64,000 nucleotides of DNA from an uncultured SAR86 cluster bacterium (GTDB taxonomy: Bacteria > Pseudomonadota > Gammaproteobacteria > Magnimaribacterales > D2472), in the NCBI GenBank assembly GCA_943789005.1, contig CALSSL010000001.1, positions 1 through 64,000 on the forward strand, written 5' to 3'. The notes beneath the pieces were generated by a model, which had not been told where the DNA came from, made no database searches, and saw only the letters and a list, made by a program, of their open reading frames with translations. The translations under genes and the position numbers were made by a program. Positions 47,453-57,044 of this stretch are shown in pieces. How positions within the stretch are numbered: position 1 is the stretch's first letter; the number at the start of each line of letters is the position of its first letter.

Positions 47453-50320
47453 ATGTTTAACCTTCAAGAACAAAAGTATATTCCTTTATTAGATATTAAT
47501 GCTCAAATATATAACGAATCTGAATTTAATTGCAAGCATGTCCATTTGGATACTAATAGCGACGAAAAGGTTTTTATGGTTGCTTTTAGAACTATTCCAG
47601 AGGATTCTACTGGAGTAGCTCATATTCTTGAACATACTGCTCTTTGTGGTTCTAAGAAATATCCTGTAAGAGATCCCTTTTTTATGATGATCAGAAGATC
47701 CCTTAATACATTTATGAATGCTTTCACATCAAGTGATTGGACGGCTTATCCTTTCGCAACTCTTAACAAGAAAGATTTTGATAATTTATTAGGGGTGTAT
47801 TTAGATTCATCATTCTTTCCTAATCTTGATAGTTTAGATTTTGCTCAAGAAGGACACAGGCTTGAATTCAAAGAGAAAAATAATCCTGATAGTGAAATTG
47901 AAATAAAAGGTGTTGTATATAATGAAATGAAAGGTGCCATGAGTTCAATAACAAGTCAATTGTGGCATGGTATGTCAAAACATTTGTACTCTTCATCAAC
48001 TTATAAACATAATAGCGGTGGAGATCCAGAAAATATTATTGACCTTACTCATGAAGACTTAGTCAATTTTCATAAAAAACATTATCACCCATCTAATGCA
48101 ACCTTCTTTACATTTGGTAAATTAGACCCTGAGGAAATCCAAAAATTTATTAAAGCTAATGTACTAGATAGCTTTTCTCCATCTAATGATGTTGTAGCAG
48201 TGAGAAATGAAGAAAGACTATCATCACCAAAAACAATTTCTGATTTTTATAATCCTCAGCCTGGAGATGAAGACAATCATCATGTTGTAATTAGCTGGCT
48301 GCTAAATGAAAGTCATAATCCTATAGAGCTACTGGAGACTTACCTAATGTCTAATATACTTTTAGATAACTCAGCATCGCCTCTTCGAAAAGCTCTAGAG
48401 GGTTCAACATTAGGTACCTCGCCATCCCCTCTAACAGGATTAGAGGCAGACCAAAAAGAACTTGTTTTTGCTGCCGGACTTGAGGGAGTAGGAGCTAATA
48501 AACAAATAGAAGTTGAAAGATTGATAATAGAGTGTCTTGAATCACTTGTTAAAGATGGAGTCCCAAAAGATTTAATTAGCTCTTCTTTACATCAGCTTGA
48601 AATAAGACAAAGAGAGATAACGGGTTCAGGAATGCCGTTTGGTCTTCAAATAATGTTAAATTGTTTGCCTGCTTGCATACATAATGACAATCCTCTTGAA
48701 ATTCTGGATCTAGATAATGCATTTGATGCTATTAAAGAAAACTTAAAATCAGAAAATTATATTGAAAACCTAATTGAAAAAAATCTTATTTTAAATAAAC
48801 ATAGATTAAATTACTCTCTAATACCAGACACTGAATTCAATAAAAAAAATGAAGAAAAAATTCAGCAGAAAGTCATTGAAAAAACTAGAGATTTGTCACA
48901 AAAAGACAAGGAAGATATTGTTAGGCTAGCAAATGAGCTTGAATCCAGACAGAATGCGCATGATGATCCTGAGATTCTTCCAAAGGTAACAAAAGATGAC
49001 ATACCTCTTTCAAGAAACTATGCATCTCCAGTAATAACAAAAACCAATGCAAGTTCTAATTATTTTTACAAAACTGGAACAAACGGTATTATTTATCATT
49101 CTATGTTATTTCCATGTGATGCTTTAAATCAGGATGAGTTAAGGGTTGCAAACCTTTTTACAAATACATTAACAGATATCGGCCTTGGTAAAGATTCATA
49201 TGAAGATATTCAAAAATATCAATCTTCGATAACTGGTGGCATTTCTGCTTCGTTTGTTACATTGCCAAATGATGAGGGTGATTCGTATAAATTAGCTTTA
49301 AAAGTCTCATCTAAGAGCTTAGAAAAAAATGATCTATTAATGCAGGATTTGATGTTAAAAACAGTGAGTGAGTCTAATTTTAATGAATCAAAAAGAATTA
49401 AAGAGTTGCTAGAGTTTATATCTGCGGATAATGAAAAATCAGTAATTCAAAATGGTCATATTCTATCAATGAGTAATGCTGCATCTCAAATAACAGATAT
49501 TGCAGCAACCAATGATTTAACTTCAGGATTGAGGTTTATCCACAATACAAATAAGTTATCTAAACTCGTTGATGATAAAAATGAATTTGAGTTATATTTA
49601 AATACTCTTCAGTCCATTAAAAATAAGGTGTCAAAAACGCCCAATTATTTATTTAGTGCTTCTTCATTAGATCAATCTGATCTTAAACTAAATACTATTT
49701 TTAATGCAAAATCTATTGATTTAAACAATCAAAATTTTGTTGGGGTTCAAGATGGTTCAATTGGCTGGATTACTGGATCGCAAGTATGTTTTTGTGCAGA
49801 AGCTTTTCCATCAGTTGATTCTAAGCATGAAGATGCTCCTGCCTTAACTGTTCTTGGCACTGTATTGCGTAATGGCTATCTTCATTCAGCAATTAGAGAG
49901 AAAGGCGGAGCTTATGGATCAGGAGCTATTCAAGATTCAAACAATGAAGTATTTAAATTTTTCTCATACAGAGACCCAAAGTGCTCTGAAACATTTGAAG
50001 AATTTAAAAATTCGCGAACTTGGTCTTTAAAAAATATATCAGAAGATCAGCTTGAGGAAGGTGTATTAGGTGTTATTTCAAGTATAGATAAGCCTTTATC
50101 TCCTTACGGTGAAGCAATGAGTGATTTCACGAGTGAGCTTGATAATAAAACACAAGAAGAACGCTTACTTTTTAGATCAAGAGTAAAAGAATGCACACTG
50201 GAAGATCTTGTAAGAGTTTCTGAAAAGTATTTATTTAATGATTCTAAGATATCCGTTATAGCTGGTGAGAGCTTTACTGAAGAGCTTTCTAAACTAGGTT
50301 TTGAGGTAAAAAATATCTAA
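47453..50320 (+). CDS. M16C-family metallopeptidase (PreP-like)
   Basis: 955 residues. The inverted zinc motif HILEH is at residues 57-61, followed by TALCGSKKYPVRDPFFMM and FMNAFTSSDWTAYPFAT, hallmark of the presequence-protease (M16C) subfamily. The distal zinc glutamate is in GVVYNEMKGAMS. The C-terminal half has REKGGAYGSGA. No signal peptide, so it is likely a cytoplasmic oligopeptide-clearing enzyme. It degrades unstructured peptides in a closed chamber in known members. Confidence 0.93.
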   Translation: MFNLQEQKYIPLLDINAQIYNESEFNCKHVHLDTNSDEKVFMVAFRTIPEDSTGVAHILEHTALCGSKKYPVRDPFFMMIRRSLNTFMNAFTSSDWTAYPFATLNKKDFDNLLGVYLDSSFFPNLDSLDFAQEGHRLEFKEKNNPDSEIEIKGVVYNEMKGAMSSITSQLWHGMSKHLYSSSTYKHNSGGDPENIIDLTHEDLVNFHKKHYHPSNATFFTFGKLDPEEIQKFIKANVLDSFSPSNDVVAVRNEERLSSPKTISDFYNPQPGDEDNHHVVISWLLNESHNPIELLETYLMSNILLDNSASPLRKALEGSTLGTSPSPLTGLEADQKELVFAAGLEGVGANKQIEVERLIIECLESLVKDGVPKDLISSSLHQLEIRQREITGSGMPFGLQIMLNCLPACIHNDNPLEILDLDNAFDAIKENLKSENYIENLIEKNLILNKHRLNYSLIPDTEFNKKNEEKIQQKVIEKTRDLSQKDKEDIVRLANELESRQNAHDDPEILPKVTKDDIPLSRNYASPVITKTNASSNYFYKTGTNGIIYHSMLFPCDALNQDELRVANLFTNTLTDIGLGKDSYEDIQKYQSSITGGISASFVTLPNDEGDSYKLALKVSSKSLEKNDLLMQDLMLKTVSESNFNESKRIKELLEFISADNEKSVIQNGHILSMSNAASQITDIAATNDLTSGLRFIHNTNKLSKLVDDKNEFELYLNTLQSIKNKVSKTPNYLFSASSLDQSDLKLNTIFNAKSIDLNNQNFVGVQDGSIGWITGSQVCFCAEAFPSVDSKHEDAPALTVLGTVLRNGYLHSAIREKGGAYGSGAIQDSNNEVFKFFSYRDPKCSETFEEFKNSRTWSLKNISEDQLEEGVLGVISSIDKPLSPYGEAMSDFTSELDNKTQEERLLFRSRVKECTLEDLVRVSEKYLFNDSKISVIAGESFTEELSKLGFEVKNI

Positions 50321-50321
50321 T

Positions 50322-50933
50322 TTAGAAGAAAAAAAACCTATTCTTCTTAAGTTCTTTTGCGCATCCCCAGTATTGCTGTTGATATTTTGTAGATCTCGCT
50401 TGCACTCTGTCTGCTACTTTGATTAGCCACGGCTTTTTTCTATAAGTTTTTTTCTTAAAGCCTCCATACCCTTCATGATAAGCAAGATAAAGTGAACGCG
50501 CATCTAGCCTATCAAAACCTTGATAATATCCTTTGCTTGCATACCAGCCAATGAAATCTGCTGAATCTTTAAAATCTTTTCTATTTGCCCTAGTATTTCC
50601 AGTTTCCTCTTTATAATCTTCCCAGGTCATATTTAAAGCTTGAGAGTAGCCAGCAGCAGTTGATTCTCTTTTCCATGGAATGACCCATAGTAATTTTGTT
50701 CTCTTAGGCTTTGCATCTGATTGAAAGCTTGATTCTTGATACACAAAAGACATTAGTACATATGGTGGTATTTTCCATCTTTTTTCAGATTGCATAACAG
50801 CCTTATACCAACTTTTTTTTTCTTCAAAAATTAGGCAGATGTTATCAGGATTCTTTGGGGGTGTTGCCATGCATGACTGAAGCGTAAAACCCAATAAAAA
50901 GATTAATGAAAATTTAAAATATTTAATATTCAT
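50322..50933 (-). CDS. Lytic transglycosylase-domain lipoprotein
   Basis: 203 residues. Lipoprotein signal FLLGFTLQSCMA. The SLT-type core has the catalytic glutamate in FVYQESSF, AGYSQALNMTWEDYKEE and ARSLYLAYHEGYGGF. Such proteins cleave peptidoglycan glycan strands. It ends with a Phe-rich tail (NRFFFF). Overlaps the ligase stop by one base and is convergent with the M16C gene. Confidence 0.8.
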   Translation of the reverse strand: MNIKYFKFSLIFLLGFTLQSCMATPPKNPDNICLIFEEKKSWYKAVMQSEKRWKIPPYVLMSFVYQESSFQSDAKPKRTKLLWVIPWKRESTAAGYSQALNMTWEDYKEETGNTRANRKDFKDSADFIGWYASKGYYQGFDRLDARSLYLAYHEGYGGFKKKTYRKKPWLIKVADRVQARSTKYQQQYWGCAKELKKNRFFFF

Positions 50934-52216
50934 TAGATCTTTTCACCTGGTTCAAACCCTCTAAAAGTTTTAAAACGAGGAAATCTTAAACTAAAGTGCT
51001 CACCTTCGATACTTTGGGTTATAGCATCAGCCCTGATTTCAATTAATTGACCTATTAAAGAATCTCTAGCTTTCCAAAATTTTTCTCTATCATCGTCTGT
51101 AAGGCCACTTCCCACGCTTAAAGAGAAAAACTTACCATCATCTTCTCCTTCAACTGAAAAGGCTCCAAGCTTGCCCGCATGCTTTCCAGTGCCTTCTTGA
51201 ATTTGAGTAACCTTAAGGGTAACTTCTATAAAAGGTTTTATTTTAAGCCAGGCATGACTTCTTTTAGATTCGTATATGTCGTTAACAGGTTTGATCATCA
51301 ATCCTTCATAACCCTCTTCGAGCGCCTTCTTATTCATGTCTGAAAATATTTTTTGACCATCTTTAGTATCAAAATCTAAGATTGCATATTCAACAGGCTT
51401 GATACAAGAATCGAAATTTTTTGATATATCATTAAGTGAATCTTTTCTCTCCAGACTATTAAGCTTGCTTTTGCCCTTATTGAACTCATCCAAAGGTAGT
51501 ATGTCAAAGAGAGCTAAATAAGCATCGTCAGTTTTAGCATTTGTTTTTCGATGCACCTGCTTCATAAGTGATTGAAAATCATCACTAACTACCTCTCCAT
51601 CAAATACTAAATTGTTGAATTCTTTTTTGTTCAGAGCATCTTCTATGTGAGGAAAATTGCCTAAAATTTTTCCATTTCTGCTATACAAAGTTGTGCTATT
51701 GTTTCTAGTGATGGCTATGACTCTAACTCCATCATATTTATATTCAACGAGACATTTTCCTTGAATTTTTTTTGGGTGTTTTGCGCCATCGTGAGCTAGC
51801 ATGCATGAAAAAACAGGAACGCTATATTTTAAGCCCATTTTTTTTGAAACATTGTTGACTGTTTTTTGGCTTACTCCACACCTGAGATCTTTTATTAGAA
51901 TTCTTCTGTACCAATCATTCCATTGCTCTGAGGTTGCTAGAGACATTATGTGTAGAATTTCATCTCTAGCAGCATGACCAGTTCTTTCCCTATTTATTAG
52001 AAGCTGGGCTGAGAATTTAAATGTTTCCCAATCAAGACCCTTGCCATCATTGCTAGATTCTGGAACTTGTTTAACACCAAATGTTACTAATGCATCCAAA
52101 CACATTGATAACCCTTCTTGTAAAACAACATCATTGAGATTGTCTTCTATAACACCTTCTTTAAATAATCTACTATTATCACTCTCTAATTTCTGAATTA
52201 TTTTCCAGGGTTTCAT
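50933..52216 (-). CDS. ATP-dependent DNA ligase
   Basis: 427 residues. Nucleotidyltransferase motif I is EYKYDGVR with the AMP-accepting Lys at about residue 160. LYSRNGK, FDGEVV, EGLMIKP (motif IV) and WLKIKP (motif V) follow, then an OB-fold with GSGLTDDDR and RFPRF. The N-terminal domain has RERTGHAARDEI and IKDLRCGVSQKT, which I know from T4-like phage ligases. There are no zinc-finger, HhH or BRCT regions, so it is not an NAD-dependent LigA. It directly follows smc-zipA, where gammaproteobacteria usually carry ligA. Confidence 0.9.
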   Translation of the reverse strand: MKPWKIIQKLESDNSRLFKEGVIEDNLNDVVLQEGLSMCLDALVTFGVKQVPESSNDGKGLDWETFKFSAQLLINRERTGHAARDEILHIMSLATSEQWNDWYRRILIKDLRCGVSQKTVNNVSKKMGLKYSVPVFSCMLAHDGAKHPKKIQGKCLVEYKYDGVRVIAITRNNSTTLYSRNGKILGNFPHIEDALNKKEFNNLVFDGEVVSDDFQSLMKQVHRKTNAKTDDAYLALFDILPLDEFNKGKSKLNSLERKDSLNDISKNFDSCIKPVEYAILDFDTKDGQKIFSDMNKKALEEGYEGLMIKPVNDIYESKRSHAWLKIKPFIEVTLKVTQIQEGTGKHAGKLGAFSVEGEDDGKFFSLSVGSGLTDDDREKFWKARDSLIGQLIEIRADAITQSIEGEHFSLRFPRFKTFRGFEPGEKI

Positions 52217-52234
52217 TTTAATTAAGAATAATAA

Positions 52235-52867
52235 TCATTTATTTTCTGAGGTACTTAACTGCTTCAATCTCATAATTTCCTGCGCCTGAGATTCTATATG
52301 CGAGATCATTTGTTTTGTAATAGGCATTCTTTCTTGATCACATATATTTGCATAAAATTTTTCTGAGAACTGATAAGCAAAATTAACCATTTCTTTTACT
52401 GAACCTAAAGGATCATTGACGTTATTAAGATCTGTTGCCAAAAGAACAGCAAAAGTTTCTGTTTCGTTTTCAAATGTGCCAGGATTTAAAGCATTTGCTA
52501 TACGAAATGATTCTTTATTATTTCTATCTTTAATAACGAAAAAACCATTCGTGAGAATTGCATTTGAATTAGTCATAAAGCCATATATTTGATCAATATC
52601 AAACATAGATTTATCAATAGATATTAAATTGAGGACAACAAGTTTTTGTTCTTGATATTGAATATCTTTATGCTCATTAAAATCGAAGGCTTTTTGAGAT
52701 TTCGTCTGTATTTCATCTATCTCTTTTATCTCAAAAGAGTCTATTACAGGTTCAATATTAACTTTTAGCTCTCCAGAATTAGAAATTTTTCTAATAAATA
52801 GAAATGTAATAATTAAAAAAATTAGTACAGATAAACCTATTAGATATATGTCAATATTTTGTTCCAT
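52235..52867 (-). CDS. zipA: Cell division protein ZipA
   Basis: 210 residues. One N-terminal membrane segment (about residues 7-25), a short linker (shorter than in E. coli) and the C-terminal FtsZ-binding domain (KLVVLNLISIDKSMFDIDQI, NGFFVIKD, TFAVLLATDLNN). It anchors the FtsZ ring to the inner membrane. It overlaps the end of smc by one base. Confidence 0.88.
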   Translation of the reverse strand: MEQNIDIYLIGLSVLIFLIITFLFIRKISNSGELKVNIEPVIDSFEIKEIDEIQTKSQKAFDFNEHKDIQYQEQKLVVLNLISIDKSMFDIDQIYGFMTNSNAILTNGFFVIKDRNNKESFRIANALNPGTFENETETFAVLLATDLNNVNDPLGSVKEMVNFAYQFSEKFYANICDQERMPITKQMISHIESQAQEIMRLKQLSTSENK

Positions 52868-55854
52868 CAGGCCTCAGCAAATTCTAATGCTTGATTCACA
52901 TCAACGGATACCATTCTGGAAACACCGGCCTCCTGCATTGTGACACCCATCAAATGATCACTCTTTTCCATTGATACTTTGTTATGAGTAATAAATATAA
53001 ATTGAACTGTTTTTGACATCTCTTCAACCATATTTATAAATCGCATTGTATTTAGATCATCAAGGGGAGCATCTACCTCATCTAATATACAAAATGGTGC
53101 AGGGTTGAGCTCAAATATTGCAAAAACTAATGCTAAAGCAGTCAAAGCTTTTTCACCACCAGATAATTGTGAAATAGAAGAATTCTTTTTGCCTGGAGGC
53201 CTTGCCATAATAACCACACCAGCATTTAATGCATCATCTTCAGTTAAGGTAAGCTCTGCTATACCTCCGCCAAATAATTTTGAAAATACCTCTTTCATTC
53301 TGTTGTTTATAGCGTCAAAGCTATCTTGAAATCTAGTCTTTGTTTCTAAATCAATTGTTTTGATTGCGCCAGTGAGCTTTTCTAGAGCCTCGGTTAAATC
53401 ATTATATTGAATATCTAATTCTTCCTTTCTTTTTGATTCAGATGCTATTTCCTCTGGAGCTGCTAAATTAATTGCACCAAGACGAATAATTTTAGATTGA
53501 ATATCTGTCAGACTATTTTGCAACTCATTGATATCCATACCCTCATACTTTGAAAAATCAATATTTTCTATCTTTACTCCAGACTCTTTAATTTTAGTAT
53601 TAGCGTTATCTAAATTTATTTCATGGGTTTTAAGCTCGAGTCTTAAGTTTGTTACTTTTTCACCAATTGATTTAAGATCAAGATCAGCAATAGATTTTTG
53701 ATTTTCTAATTCTCTCAAGCTATTGTTAAATTCTGATTGCTTTTGTCTGATATGAGTTAATTTTGATTCAGCAACAGAGCTCTTTTCAACAAGATCTGAC
53801 ATAATTTTTTGGATTTCAAGTTTTTTAGCCTTGCCTTCTGAAATCATCTTATTAAGCTCATTTTGCCTTTCAAGATACTCTTCTGGGGAAGCTAAATTAG
53901 ATGACCCTAATTCAGCAATATTTTTTTGAATTTCATCTAATGAATTTTCTAGACTCACAAGATCTGCTCCTACGTATTTAGATGAATCTAATTCAGATAA
54001 ACTGATACCAGCTTTATCTAAAACTATGGAGGCATTTTCTAGATTGATCTCATGAGTTCTTAATTCAAGCCTGTAATCAGAAATATTTTTTTCCAAACTT
54101 CTTAGCTCATTAGATGCTAATGACTTGCTGCTGTCTAAATCTCTAATTTTTTCATCAATGTTAAGCTGATTTTCCAACTTAGAGTCCAATTCATTTTTTA
54201 TGATTATATTTTTTTCTTTTAACTCAGATAATTGGTTATTTTTAGATAACGCATCTTCAGAAGTTGTTTTAATAAGATCTTCTAGCTGGTTCTTTCTATT
54301 TAAAAAGTCAGCTGTATAATTTTTAGATTGATCTGATGCAATTTTAAGAATATTTATTAGAAGTACCTTTAATTCATTGACCTTGGAATTTAATGAATCT
54401 GCCTTGGAGCCAAATGCTTTCAACAGTTCAGTGATCGAATCAAGTAAATGAATAGCTTTTTCCTTTGGACTTAAATGCTCGTTGTTTGACTCTTTTTGCA
54501 ATGCATCAGAGTAATTGCTGCTTGCTTTCTCAAAATCCAACCTTGCGTTCTCTTCAATCTTATTGAGATTTTGAAGTGCTCCTTCTAACCTTGCAATATC
54601 AGCTTCAATAGAATATTTTTTTTGTTGAAGTGATGTTATTTCTTCAGTAATTTCTGTCTGATCTCCTTTAACTGCATCTACAATACTTTGTTTTGAATCT
54701 AGTTCATTTTGTTTTTGTATAATTTTTTCTTCTAAAGGTTTTATAGATATATCAATGACGCTTTTTTGCTTAAGGGCGTCAAGAGCTTTAACAATAGCAA
54801 TATCAAGCTTCAATTCTTTTTCTTTAGGGCTTAGATCCTTGAAACTTGATTCTTTTTCTATTGCATCCTGATAGCTGGCTTTTGCTCTCTCAAGAGCATC
54901 TGTATTAGAAATTTCTAATTTAGAAACATTTTGAAGATCTGATTCATATTTAGCTATCTCAGCCCCTATTGAATAAAAGTTTCTTTGAGCATGTTCATAT
55001 GCATCTACAACAGAAGCATTTTGTGTTCTATGTTCATCTATTTGAGCTTGTTTTGAATCAGATTCAGCTTGTTTAATTTTTAAATCTCTATTCAAGGCAT
55101 CAAGGTTCTTTTGAAGTTTATCTCGATTATTCTTAGCTTCAAGAGAGTATAGTATTGCAATATCAATTTGCTTCTGACTTTCATCTTTTTTAAATTGATT
55201 ATATTTTTCTGCTGCATTTGCTTGATTCTCAAGCCTTTTGATTAATCTCTCAATTTCATCTTTAATATCTCTAACTCTTGATAAATTTTCTTTAGTTTTT
55301 TTGATTCTACTCTCGGTTTCTCTTCTTCTTTCTCTATACTTTGAAACTCCTGCAGCCTCTTCGATATGAGTTCTTAGCTCTTCAGGTTTAGCACTTACCA
55401 GTCTACTAACCATGCCTTGTTCAATAATTGCATATGAGCTTGGGCCCAATCCAGTTCCTAGAAATATGTCTTGAACATCTTTTCTTCTGCATTTTGTACT
55501 ATTAATAAAATAAGTAGATTGAGCATCTCTAGTCATAACTCTTTTTATTGAAATTTCAGTAAATGAAGCATATTCCCCACCAATTTTTCCACTTGAATTA
55601 TCAAATAATAGCTCGATGCTACATTGGCCAGAAGGTTTTCTATTTTCAGATCCGTTAAAAATAACATCGACCATAGATTCGCCGCGAAGATTTTTAGCAG
55701 ATAGCTCTCCAAGAACCCATCTAACAGCATCAATAACATTAGACTTACCGCAGCCGTTAGGACCTACAACACCAACTAAATTTGATGGGAAAGATATCTT
55801 CGTTGGATCTACGAAACTTTTAAAACCTGAAAGTTTTATATGATTTAACTGCAT
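52867..55854 (-). CDS. smc: Chromosome segregation protein SMC, short form without a recognisable hinge
   Basis: 995 residues against about 1160-1190 usual. Walker A GPNGCGKSN is at residues 31-39, the signature LSGGEKAL at 897-904, and Walker B FCILDEVDAPLDD at 921-933, so the ATPase head is intact. In the middle (about 480-560) I find only helical sequence (LLKAFGSKADSLNSKVNEL, FLNRKNQLEDLIK) and no Gly-rich globular hinge of about 150 residues. The arms carry two internal duplications: about 293-370 versus 413-490 (both with LSPKEK) and about 574-670 versus 717-815 (RLELRTHEINLENA / RLELKTHEINLDNA). The frame is unbroken. Confidence 0.93.
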   Translation of the reverse strand: MQLNHIKLSGFKSFVDPTKISFPSNLVGVVGPNGCGKSNVIDAVRWVLGELSAKNLRGESMVDVIFNGSENRKPSGQCSIELLFDNSSGKIGGEYASFTEISIKRVMTRDAQSTYFINSTKCRRKDVQDIFLGTGLGPSSYAIIEQGMVSRLVSAKPEELRTHIEEAAGVSKYRERRRETESRIKKTKENLSRVRDIKDEIERLIKRLENQANAAEKYNQFKKDESQKQIDIAILYSLEAKNNRDKLQKNLDALNRDLKIKQAESDSKQAQIDEHRTQNASVVDAYEHAQRNFYSIGAEIAKYESDLQNVSKLEISNTDALERAKASYQDAIEKESSFKDLSPKEKELKLDIAIVKALDALKQKSVIDISIKPLEEKIIQKQNELDSKQSIVDAVKGDQTEITEEITSLQQKKYSIEADIARLEGALQNLNKIEENARLDFEKASSNYSDALQKESNNEHLSPKEKAIHLLDSITELLKAFGSKADSLNSKVNELKVLLINILKIASDQSKNYTADFLNRKNQLEDLIKTTSEDALSKNNQLSELKEKNIIIKNELDSKLENQLNIDEKIRDLDSSKSLASNELRSLEKNISDYRLELRTHEINLENASIVLDKAGISLSELDSSKYVGADLVSLENSLDEIQKNIAELGSSNLASPEEYLERQNELNKMISEGKAKKLEIQKIMSDLVEKSSVAESKLTHIRQKQSEFNNSLRELENQKSIADLDLKSIGEKVTNLRLELKTHEINLDNANTKIKESGVKIENIDFSKYEGMDINELQNSLTDIQSKIIRLGAINLAAPEEIASESKRKEELDIQYNDLTEALEKLTGAIKTIDLETKTRFQDSFDAINNRMKEVFSKLFGGGIAELTLTEDDALNAGVVIMARPPGKKNSSISQLSGGEKALTALALVFAIFELNPAPFCILDEVDAPLDDLNTMRFINMVEEMSKTVQFIFITHNKVSMEKSDHLMGVTMQEAGVSRMVSVDVNQALEFAEA

Positions 55855-55887
55855 TTTTGAGAATAATTTTCTTAGGTTAATATTAAA

Positions 55888-56667
55888 CTATTGTTCTCTT
55901 TTTAACCATTCATTTGGTCTAATATTATAGGAATTTATATGGTTATTTTGATCAAACAATAGAGCATTTTCAAAAAAATAATCCAAGTTTTTTTCAATAC
56001 AAAATAATGACGTTTTCAGCTCCAAAGTTTCTTGATTCAGATAAGCAGAAGCAAGATCAAAACCAGGAATTGATGAATTTTTATTATTTAATATAACTTC
56101 AAAAGAGTTCTGAAAATTTGAACTCGCAATAGGGATATTAGGGCCATTCATAATAAATAACGAAACGATTCCTTCAAAATTTAAGCATTCATCAGGCAGA
56201 GAAAATGAAAGTATAAATTTAGAATTTGCAAAAATAGGAAACTTCAAATCTCGAAGTTGAGTATACAAAGTATAAAAAACAAATTTTTCATCAGCTGTCT
56301 TGAAATATTTTTCTGATAAAGAAATAAGGCTCTCTGCAGCTTGAAGTTTCTGGTCTGACATTGCCTTTTGGATATAGCTTTGAGCCCAATAAATTTTATT
56401 TTCTTCATTAACAATTTGATCTAATGAGTTAAATAAATTTATTGGTATTTCATTGTCCTGCTTAATTATTAATAAGATTTTATTATTTATTTCTTGTTCT
56501 TTAATGGACCCGAGAAAAGCATATTTACCAATGAATGAAAATAAACAAAAAATTAATACTAAAAATGAAATGCCGAAGATATATCCCTTATTTTTTGTTT
56601 TTGGAGACAATAAATATGCATATATAGGAAATAATGAAATAAAGGCTAGCAAATAAACTAATAGCAT
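55888..56667 (-). CDS. ccmI: CcmI/CycH-like cytochrome c maturation protein
   Basis: 259 residues. Two N-terminal membrane segments (about residues 1-20 and 28-48) and a helical, TPR-like region (KIYWAQSYIQKAM, AAESLISLSEKYFK), then a beta-rich periplasmic domain with FDLASAYLNQETLELK. It is divergent and shorter than typical CcmI (about 400), so the assignment rests largely on its place after ccmH. CcmI ferries apocytochrome c to CcmF. Confidence 0.65.
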   Translation of the reverse strand: MLLVYLLAFISLFPIYAYLLSPKTKNKGYIFGISFLVLIFCLFSFIGKYAFLGSIKEQEINNKILLIIKQDNEIPINLFNSLDQIVNEENKIYWAQSYIQKAMSDQKLQAAESLISLSEKYFKTADEKFVFYTLYTQLRDLKFPIFANSKFILSFSLPDECLNFEGIVSLFIMNGPNIPIASSNFQNSFEVILNNKNSSIPGFDLASAYLNQETLELKTSLFCIEKNLDYFFENALLFDQNNHINSYNIRPNEWLKREQ

Positions 56668-57044
56668 TATGTTCTTTTTCTAAAAAAGAAAATAAGAAGT
56701 ATTATCATTAAAAAAAAACCAGGTGCTAACCAGAGTAAATATGTGTCTTTGCTTAAACCCGGATTATATAAAATCTGATTTCCAAACCTATCAGATAAGA
56801 ATTCTTTTATTTCCTGGTCTGATTTTCCTTCTTTTATTAAGTCAATTATTTTTAATTTTATATCCTCAGATACTGGAGCATTTGAGCTTGCTAAAGAACC
56901 ACTTGTACATTTTGGGCATCTAATTTCTTTTATTAATGAATAAAATCTTTTTTCATCTTCAACACTTTCAAAGTCATAAAGTGATTTTCCTAAAGTGAAA
57001 CTAGAAAATATTATTGAGAAGAATAAAAAAACCTTAATTAACAT
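56667..57044 (-). CDS. ccmH: Cytochrome c maturation protein CcmH (thiol reductase)
   Basis: I choose ATG 57044 (MLIKVFLFFSII, signal-like) over the earlier in-frame Met; it yields about 125 residues. The redox motif RCPKC is followed by LIKEGKSDQEIKEFLSDRFG and YNPG, then a C-terminal membrane anchor (LLWLAPGFFLMIILLI). It keeps the apocytochrome thiols reduced for heme attachment. The start overlaps ccmG by 11 bp. Confidence 0.88.
   Translation of the reverse strand: MLIKVFLFFSIIFSSFTLGKSLYDFESVEDEKRFYSLIKEIRCPKCTSGSLASSNAPVSEDIKLKIIDLIKEGKSDQEIKEFLSDRFGNQILYNPGLSKDTYLLWLAPGFFLMIILLIFFFRKRT

Noticed and set aside
55545-55739. Minus-strand 64-codon frame inside smc
   Set aside because: An out-of-frame shadow of the SMC head domain.
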